NCBI GenBank assembly: GCA_002887195.1
Contig: PJAB01000383.1
Coordinates: 1-28,236, forward strand
DNA from: Chrysochromulina parva
Lineage: Eukaryota > Haptophyta > Prymnesiales > Chrysochromulinaceae
Length of the DNA: 28,236 nt
Reading direction: 5' to 3'
Made by a program: the position numbers and the translations under genes. Positions within the stretch are counted from its first letter, which is position 1, and each line of letters begins with the position of its first letter. A model generated the notes under the pieces. The model saw only the letters and a program-made list of their open reading frames with translations, had not been told where the DNA came from and made no database searches. Shown in pieces: positions 22,561 through 28,236 of the stretch.

Positions 22561-23439
22561 ATGGCGGCACCTGGCAACTGCGTGTTCGTCTCGGGCACCG
22601 CTGTGGGTGCAACCACGATCTTGTTGCCCGGGCGTATCTGGACCGAGCTGGAATGCGCGCAAGCAGTCGTGCAAGCGCAGAAGTCTGCCAATGGTGCTAT
22701 CCACGAGGCGAACGATGGTGAATGTACAGCTGTGCTGGACATGCATTCCGTGGCCGCAGATCCAGCAGGTTTACAGCGATCATGCTTCATCTACTCTGCC
22801 GCCACGCCAACGAATCAAATTTGCACCGTCGCGCCGTCCGCATGCGACGCAGCTGAACATGGGACACCATTCGAAGGTGCTGACCTCACGTTGCCCGGCC
22901 GTGCACTCGGCGGCTCGATTCCGACGCAGCTCGGTGTGCTGGCGAATCTCACCGCACTTGACCTCAGCGACAACATGCTCAGCGGCAGCGTGCCGTCGCA
23001 ACTCGGACTGCTCACGCAGCTTGAGACGTTGGACGTCGGCTACAACCGTCTGAGTGGCAGCATACCCTCGGAACTTGGACGGTTGTCACGGCTCATCACC
23101 CTCGATGTGGCAGACAATCGGCTTGGTGGATCGCTGCCGACGCAGCTCGGCTTGCTACACCCCGCCTTTTGTTACCTGCTTCGGAGGCAACGCACGCAGC
23201 CGACCAGGGCGGGCAATGAGAGCGGCGGCGACTCGCCGAGCAGTAATGGAGACGCCAGCGGTGCCGTCACGCCCGGCGCTGACGATAATCGATTCGACTG
23301 CCCTCTGCCGACGCTCTACCCTGGGTGCGGACAGAATGGGCTCTCATTCGAGGGGCGCGTGGCGAGTGGCCAAGACGCGTGCGGCGGCAGCAGTGGGCTC
23401 GTGTCATACACCCTGGCATCGGTGCAAGACGTGCCCTGA
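22561..23439 (+). CDS. Leucine-rich-repeat protein with N-terminal PAN/apple-like domain
   Basis: This 292-residue protein starts at the ATG at 22561; an in-frame TAG at 22510 blocks any unspliced extension. Residues 25-80 (WTELECAQAVVQ, SANGAIHEA, ECTAVLDM, RSCFI) carry a cysteine pattern like algal PAN/apple-type modules. Residues 105-200 hold four plant-type 24-residue LRRs, with the GSIPTQLGVLANLTALDLSDN consensus. A fifth repeat seems to start (LHPAFCYL) and end (NRFDCPLPTL) but is split by about 35 low-complexity residues. These proteins are normally secreted or membrane-bound, yet no signal peptide or transmembrane helix is visible. The start may therefore lie in a missed upstream exon, or the gene may be decaying. 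A recognition role is inferred from the family only. Confidence 0.75.
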   Translation: MAAPGNCVFVSGTAVGATTILLPGRIWTELECAQAVVQAQKSANGAIHEANDGECTAVLDMHSVAADPAGLQRSCFIYSAATPTNQICTVAPSACDAAEHGTPFEGADLTLPGRALGGSIPTQLGVLANLTALDLSDNMLSGSVPSQLGLLTQLETLDVGYNRLSGSIPSELGRLSRLITLDVADNRLGGSLPTQLGLLHPAFCYLLRRQRTQPTRAGNESGGDSPSSNGDASGAVTPGADDNRFDCPLPTLYPGCGQNGLSFEGRVASGQDACGGSSGLVSYTLASVQDVP

Positions 23440-23615
23440 GTTGGGCCCTCAAGCATGGCACCCAGAAGGGGTTTCGGGTTAGCGTGTGGCCACCTTCATG
23501 AACCTTTTAAGCTTTCTTGTTAACAGTGAAACGAGACACAGAGAAGGCGTATCCTTCTCGTTCACACTCCGCTTCATCTCGCTTCCCGCCGCCTTCGCAT
23601 TCGAGCGATATCGTC
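23440..23615. promoter_or_regulatory. Upstream region of ASPM, 176 bp, with hairpin
   Basis: This co-directional gap is markedly less GC-rich than the genes. An in-frame TAA at 23508 fixes the ASPM start downstream of it. GAGAAGG at 23541-23547 pairs with CCTTCTC at 23553-23559 across a 5-nt loop. Outside it, GTGAAAC (23526-23532) can pair with GTTCAC (23560-23565) past one bulged A, giving a longer two-part stem at 23526-23565. The hairpin would end 50 bp before the ATG, in the promoter or 5' leader. Confidence 0.45.
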
Positions 23616-26600
23616 ATGTCGGTGGTGGCCACTGTGGAGGGCGTTCTCGACGAGCCGCCCGAGGCCATGGACTTCTCGCTCATGTTCGGTGCGGCGGCGA
23701 GCGACGTACAGCAGCATCCGCTGCGCTCGCCGCTGCGCTCGTCTCGACCCGCGCCGGGCCCCAGCATTGCGTGTGCCCTCGAAGGCGCCCACCCTGTCCT
23801 TCTGTTGAAGCACGGTGCACCAATCCCGACGGTGGACTTTGGCGATGTGGCGCCAAAAACCACGGAGAAGCGCATCCTCGTGCTGCACAACGACAGCACA
23901 CGCACCCAGCGCGTCGATCTGCGCCCCACTTCCATTGACAAGCGCGACGCGTTGCGAGTCTACCCGACGTCCATGGAGCTTGAGCCGGGCGGCTCGCGCG
24001 AGATGGAGATCAGCTGGGCCCCCATCACTGCCGGCGCCAAAATGAGCAAGAAGTTCGACTTCATGTGGAATGGCGGCTCGTCGGCCCTGAAGGTCGAACT
24101 GCGCGGCGTGTGCGCCAAGTCCGCGTCAGTAGCTGCAAAGGTGGCTCCCGCCATCTCGACCGTCGCCACGAAGAAGGCTGGCGGAGCGAGCGTGAGCAGC
24201 GCTAAGCCTTTGGCACCCGTGCGGGATACGAACGCCATCGCGGCCGCGCCGCGCGTCGGCCCCGCCTCCGCGGCCGACCTTGAGGCGGTGCGTGCACCGT
24301 CGGCAGCAAAGCCCTGGCAGGCCGCGAGGGAGGAAAGAGGCACCGTGGCCGCCGCCGCCGACGTCGTCTTCGCGCCGGCGCGCCTGCTGACGCGCCTGCC
24401 GACCGCCACGCCAGCGGCCATGTTCACTCCCGCGAGCCCTGCTCAGGCGCAGGCGGACGCCGAGGCGGCAGCCGCGCAGGACGCGGAATCGGTGCTGATC
24501 GATTTTGGCACCGGATCGCCCGTTGCGCCGCTCGGCGCCTCTGTCGACCCGCTCGCTGACGCCCTCGCGGCGGCGGCGGACGCTCGCTCGATGATCCTGG
24601 GCATCGTCAGCCCTCCGCCCCCGCCGGCAGACGCGGCGGCAGAGGCTGAGGCGGCGTTCCTCGGCGCGAACATGGAGCGATTCAATGCGCTCCGAGGGGC
24701 TCCGCGCGCTGAGGACGCTGAGGATGCCTTCGAATCTGCACGCGAGTCGTTGCGCTCGTCGCCTCGGCCTGAAGAGGTATCCCGGCGCGAGGACGAGTCG
24801 ATGCGCGACGAGTACGAGTCCGCCGAGGAGGACGATGGCGATCACGCGCGCGCGCTCGCGCAGGTGGCGTCCGCCGCCTTCGCCGCCTCGCCGCCGAAGC
24901 CACCGCCTGCTGCGCCCTTGGGGGTAGAGGCCGACGCCGACGCCGACGCCCCGGTCGAGGCGTCGGCATCCAGCTGCCTGCTGGACTTTTCGAGCTCCTT
25001 CGGAGCGGGCGCGAGCCGTGCGCCGCGTCCCTTCCGGCCGGCGGCTTCCGTACCGCAACCAGCTCCGTCAGCGCCCGTGCCGCCGCCGCCTTCAGACGCT
25101 AAGGCGCCGAATGTGACGCGCCGAGCTGTGGCGCTGAGCAAGCCCATGTCTAAGCCTGCCATCGCGCCCGCCACCGTTGCCGAACCCACCGCCGTCGAGC
25201 CTGCCGCCACGGTCGTCGCCGAGCCGCCGGCCGCCGCCGAGGCTTCGGGCGCCGGCATCGTCCCCGGTCGGCCTCTCAAGCTCTCCCGGAAGCCAGCCTT
25301 GCCCGCCGCCGCGCCCGGCGCCGCGCTCGCGCCCAGCGCGTCGAGTGGTGGCGCCGACGCACTCGGTGCCTACTACGACGACAATTGGCGCGAGAAGCGC
25401 ACCACCGCCTACGCGACGTGGATCAATTTTGCGCTCACGGAGCAGTACCTCGCGCCCGCCACCGATGCGGCTGGCGCCGTCGCGGGCGACGCTGCTGCTG
25501 GCGGCGCCGCCATGGGCGGCTCGAGCGAGCGGCAGCGCATGTCGCTGCGCGAGCTCGAGGTGGGGCTGCAGCAGGCCTCGCTCCGGGCCAAAATGGCACG
25601 CCTGCTCCGCTCCCCGGAGGTTCGCACACCCCTCGTGCGCATCGAGCAGCAAGTGCAAGAGGACATCATCGCGGTGCGCCCCACGCTCAACTTAACGGCC
25701 GACGTGGGCCTGCGCACCCATTTGCTCAAGCTGCTCGACTGTTACAACCCTGTGTGGCTGCGCATGGGCGTCGAGGCTCTCATTGGAGAGACGGCGCCCG
25801 GCGGGCCAGCGGACACGGCCGCGCTGCGCCGCTTTGTCGATAAGCGCGTGCTGACGGCCGGCAAGGCGGCGGCGCCGGCATGGGTCGCCAAGGAGGGCAC
25901 GCACTTCGAGGAGGCGGCCAAGAAGGCGGCGGCACACGCTCTCGGGCACCAGCACAGGGCGATTGTGCGTCGTGTGCTCGCGCTCATCTGGCTACTCGAC
26001 CATGCGAAGCGCGCGCGCCTTCTGCGCGCGGACCCGTGCCTCTTCCGTCCGCGGCTGGTCGTTCGCTCCTCGCGCCAGCTGGCCAATGAGTTCTCGAAGC
26101 ACTTCCTCTCGGGTGGCATCGGCGACATCAACCGGCACCTGGGCACCCTCGGCGTGAAATTGCTCCATGAACAGACGCCCCTCGACGAGTACGACTTCAC
26201 AATCGCCAAGGGCCTCGGCGCCGAGCTACGCGATGGCGTGCGCCTATGCAAGCTCGTCGACCTCTGCACCGCGCAGCTCGTCGCCGCCGCGGCCGGCGAG
26301 GGCGGTGAGGGGGCAGTGGCGACGGCCGCGTCTGAGGGGGGCATCACCGCACTCACGCTCGTACCCGCCGAGAATCTCAGCCGCAAGACGCACAACGCGC
26401 GGCTCGCGCTGCAGCGCATGGCGGGCTGCGGACTGCTCGCCGGGCTCGATGGCCTCGAAGGCGACGCGGCGCGCTTGGGCGCCGAGCTCAAGGCGCGCGC
26501 CGACCTCGTCGTCAAGGGGCACACCGAGGCGACCCTCGACGTGCTGTGGGGCCTCATTTCCAAGGGCGTCATGCCCAGGCTCGCGCCCACACGCTCGGTG

Positions 26601-28236
26601 CAGCGCGAGGTCGAGCGCGCACACAAGATCGCCAAGCGCACGCACGGTGCGATCGTGCTCCCCGGGGCCCAGTACGCCGCCGCCGCCGACGCGGACGTGA
26701 GCGTGCGCCTGAACGCGTGGCTCGCGGCTGTGTGCGCGGCACGTGGTCTGCGACTGCTCGATGTTGGGCGCGCGCTGCAGGATGGCGTCGCCCTGTGCCT
26801 GGTGCTTCGTCACTATCTACCGGCCGAGGCGCTCGCCACGGCGCCCTCCGACGCGGGTGCCGCCGCCCCCGCGCTGCCCACGGACGACGAGCTTCCGGCG
26901 CTGGCGCGGGCGAGCCACGCGGCCGCCTTGGAAGGGCGCTCGCTAAGCGGCGCGTCCCTTCGATCGGCGGAGGAGCGGCTGGCCGCGGTGGCGGCGGCGG
27001 TGGCGGCCCTCGGATGCGTGCCTCCGCTCGTCGGCCCGACGGACGCGCACGGATGCGGCCCCGATGAGCACGTGAGCAGCCTGTACCTCGCTTGCCTCTT
27101 CGGCCGCCTCACCCAGGTCGGCCAGCAGGCGAGCGCTGCCAGCGCACTCCAGGGCGCGTGGCGCAGCCGACACCTGCACGTCAACATGCGCACGATGCTG
27201 CGCCGAGCGCTCATGGCAGCGCGCGTGCAGCAGCTGTGGAGGGCGAAGCGGCGCGCAGCGTACGCGCGCCTCACGCTCGACGCGCGCCGCAAAGTGCGCC
27301 GGGCGTTTTCGCATGCCCTCGCCCGCCGCCGCTTCCGGCGTGCTCTGTCGGAGTGCCGCGCCCGTCACGCCGCCCGGCGCACCGCCGCCGCAAAGACGAT
27401 CCAACGGGCCGTGCTCTCGCACGCGCTCATGCTTGCCCTAGGCGCGGCGGCCACCCTGATCCAGGGGAGGGCGCGGGGGCGTGTGGCGCGCGTCCAGCGG
27501 CGCGCCGCCCTGGGCGCGTGCGTGCGGCTGCAGGCGGCGGCGCGCCGGATGCGGGCGGCGCGTGTGGTCGCGACCAGGCGTGAGGCCAAGCGCGCTGCGG
27601 CGCACCTGGCCTGGCTGCGCGAGCAAGCCGCCATCGCCCTTCAAGCCACCGCCCGGCGCGCTCGCGCACGCCGTGTGCTCGTCACGGCGCGAGTGGCCGT
27701 CACGGCTCTGCAGGCGGCCGGACGGCGCCGCCTGTGCGTCCTCTCTCTGCGCCGGTCGATTGCGGCGGCTGTCGCTGCCCAGACGGCCTGGCGCCGGTGC
27801 TCGGCGGTCGTGCATCTCCAAGTTGCACGTGCAGCCGCCGTGGCGTTGCAGGCAGCGTCCCGGGCGAGGCGTGCGCGCCAGCGTGCCCTGCAGCTGCGCA
27901 CGCACCGAGCGGCGGCCGTGCGGGCGGCCGCTATCCGGGTGGCCGCGACTCGCCTCCAAGCGGCGGCACGTCGCCACCTCGCGCGCGCTCATTTTGGCGC
28001 CGCGACCGCCGCCGTCACGCGGCTCGCTGCCGCCCAACGTCGACGCGTGTGTCAGCGCTCACTACGGCGCGCCATCGCGGCGGCCGTCGTGCTCGAAGCG
28101 GCGGCGAGGCGCTTTGCGGCCGTGACGACGCTCGCGACGGCGATCCACGCGGCGACAATCGTGCAGGCGGCTGCGCGCCGTCTCGCAGCGATCGAGCTGT
28201 GCGATCTCAAGCGTGCGGCGGCGGCAAAGCGGCGGG
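23616..28236 (+). CDS. ASPM: ASPM/Asp spindle-pole protein, 3' end cut by the window
   Basis: The frame is open from the ATG at 23616 to the window edge, giving at least 1540 residues with no stop seen. Residues 65-167 form an ASH domain (VDFGDVAPKTTEKRILVLHN, then LEPGGSREMEISWAP). Residues 168-580 are Ala/Pro/Glu-rich and disordered. At about 586 the ASPM-specific segment DNWREKRTTAYATWINFAL appears. Two calponin-homology domains follow: the first at about 838-990 (LGVKLLHEQTPLDEYDF, ELRDGVRLCKLVDL), the second at about 1024-1165 (LQDGVALCLVLRHYLP). From about 1170 to the edge, IQ-like helices repeat (LIQGRARGRVARVQ, LQAAARRMRAARV, VQAAARRLAAIEL), most with degenerate glutamine or arginine positions. 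ASPM binds microtubule minus ends at spindle poles and, through IQ motifs, calmodulin. The ASH-CH-CH-IQ order is diagnostic. The lead start is fixed by the in-frame TAA at 23508. Confidence 0.92.
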   Translation, partial: MSVVATVEGVLDEPPEAMDFSLMFGAAASDVQQHPLRSPLRSSRPAPGPSIACALEGAHPVLLLKHGAPIPTVDFGDVAPKTTEKRILVLHNDSTRTQRVDLRPTSIDKRDALRVYPTSMELEPGGSREMEISWAPITAGAKMSKKFDFMWNGGSSALKVELRGVCAKSASVAAKVAPAISTVATKKAGGASVSSAKPLAPVRDTNAIAAAPRVGPASAADLEAVRAPSAAKPWQAAREERGTVAAAADVVFAPARLLTRLPTATPAAMFTPASPAQAQADAEAAAAQDAESVLIDFGTGSPVAPLGASVDPLADALAAAADARSMILGIVSPPPPPADAAAEAEAAFLGANMERFNALRGAPRAEDAEDAFESARESLRSSPRPEEVSRREDESMRDEYESAEEDDGDHARALAQVASAAFAASPPKPPPAAPLGVEADADADAPVEASASSCLLDFSSSFGAGASRAPRPFRPAASVPQPAPSAPVPPPPSDAKAPNVTRRAVALSKPMSKPAIAPATVAEPTAVEPAATVVAEPPAAAEASGAGIVPGRPLKLSRKPALPAAAPGAALAPSASSGGADALGAYYDDNWREKRTTAYATWINFALTEQYLAPATDAAGAVAGDAAAGGAAMGGSSERQRMSLRELEVGLQQASLRAKMARLLRSPEVRTPLVRIEQQVQEDIIAVRPTLNLTADVGLRTHLLKLLDCYNPVWLRMGVEALIGETAPGGPADTAALRRFVDKRVLTAGKAAAPAWVAKEGTHFEEAAKKAAAHALGHQHRAIVRRVLALIWLLDHAKRARLLRADPCLFRPRLVVRSSRQLANEFSKHFLSGGIGDINRHLGTLGVKLLHEQTPLDEYDFTIAKGLGAELRDGVRLCKLVDLCTAQLVAAAAGEGGEGAVATAASEGGITALTLVPAENLSRKTHNARLALQRMAGCGLLAGLDGLEGDAARLGAELKARADLVVKGHTEATLDVLWGLISKGVMPRLAPTRSVQREVERAHKIAKRTHGAIVLPGAQYAAAADADVSVRLNAWLAAVCAARGLRLLDVGRALQDGVALCLVLRHYLPAEALATAPSDAGAAAPALPTDDELPALARASHAAALEGRSLSGASLRSAEERLAAVAAAVAALGCVPPLVGPTDAHGCGPDEHVSSLYLACLFGRLTQVGQQASAASALQGAWRSRHLHVNMRTMLRRALMAARVQQLWRAKRRAAYARLTLDARRKVRRAFSHALARRRFRRALSECRARHAARRTAAAKTIQRAVLSHALMLALGAAATLIQGRARGRVARVQRRAALGACVRLQAAARRMRAARVVATRREAKRAAAHLAWLREQAAIALQATARRARARRVLVTARVAVTALQAAGRRRLCVLSLRRSIAAAVAAQTAWRRCSAVVHLQVARAAAVALQAASRARRARQRALQLRTHRAAAVRAAAIRVAATRLQAAARRHLARAHFGAATAAVTRLAAAQRRRVCQRSLRRAIAAAVVLEAAARRFAAVTTLATAIHAATIVQAAARRLAAIELCDLKRAAAAKRR

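Noticed and set aside
25742..26641. 299-codon minus-strand frame inside ASPM
   Set aside because: It is antisense to the ASPM CH region, which matches known conserved segments; the minus product is Ser/Arg/Ala-rich without domains.

Overview
The window is a GC-rich, gene-dense piece of a eukaryotic nuclear genome. Domain types rule out a bacterium: a MYB transcription factor, a NEK kinase, an ASPM-type spindle protein, a RING-H2 ubiquitin ligase, a family-31 glycosyltransferase and a probable Mediator subunit. I support 14 protein genes, all readable as single uninterrupted frames from the first ATG, so no intron is needed anywhere. One gene carries a plastid-like bipartite N-terminus, and several products are of types common in flagellated algae. 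A unicellular flagellate alga, perhaps a haptophyte of the Pavlova type, fits best; that placement is inference, not proof. I found no tRNA, rRNA, CRISPR array or transposon.

Layout, left to right: a GC-rich leader without a clear gene (1-469); FG-GAP/VCBS protein (+, 470-1699); MED9-like protein (-, 1889-2296); plastid-type membrane protein (+, 2460-4022); EF-hand protein resembling flagellar calcium-binding proteins (-, 4670-6118); membrane RING-H2 ligase (+, 6288-7208); TFxP-motif protein (+, 7420-9600); membrane-anchored thioredoxin-thioredoxin reductase fusion (+, 9862-11952); PDZ-like/ankyrin/EF-hand protein (-, 12314-14215); NEK-type kinase (+, 14320-15945); R2R3-type MYB factor (+, 16365-18206); protein with two cyclic-nucleotide-binding folds (-, 18803-20911); GT31 glycosyltransferase (+, 21028-22428); leucine-rich-repeat protein (+, 22561-23439); and ASPM, cut by the window end (+, 23616 to beyond 28236).

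Four gene pairs are divergent with only 104-169 bp between start codons, so shared two-way promoters are likely. Four pairs are convergent. There is no operon logic. A loose theme is the microtubule and flagellar apparatus (ASPM, NEK kinase, TFxP protein, calflagin-like EF-hand protein, CNB-fold protein) together with calcium and redox signalling.

The most unusual item is the fusion at 9862-11952. Thioredoxin precedes the reductase, the reverse of the plastid NTRC order, and both sit behind a transmembrane helix and a small N-terminal helical domain.
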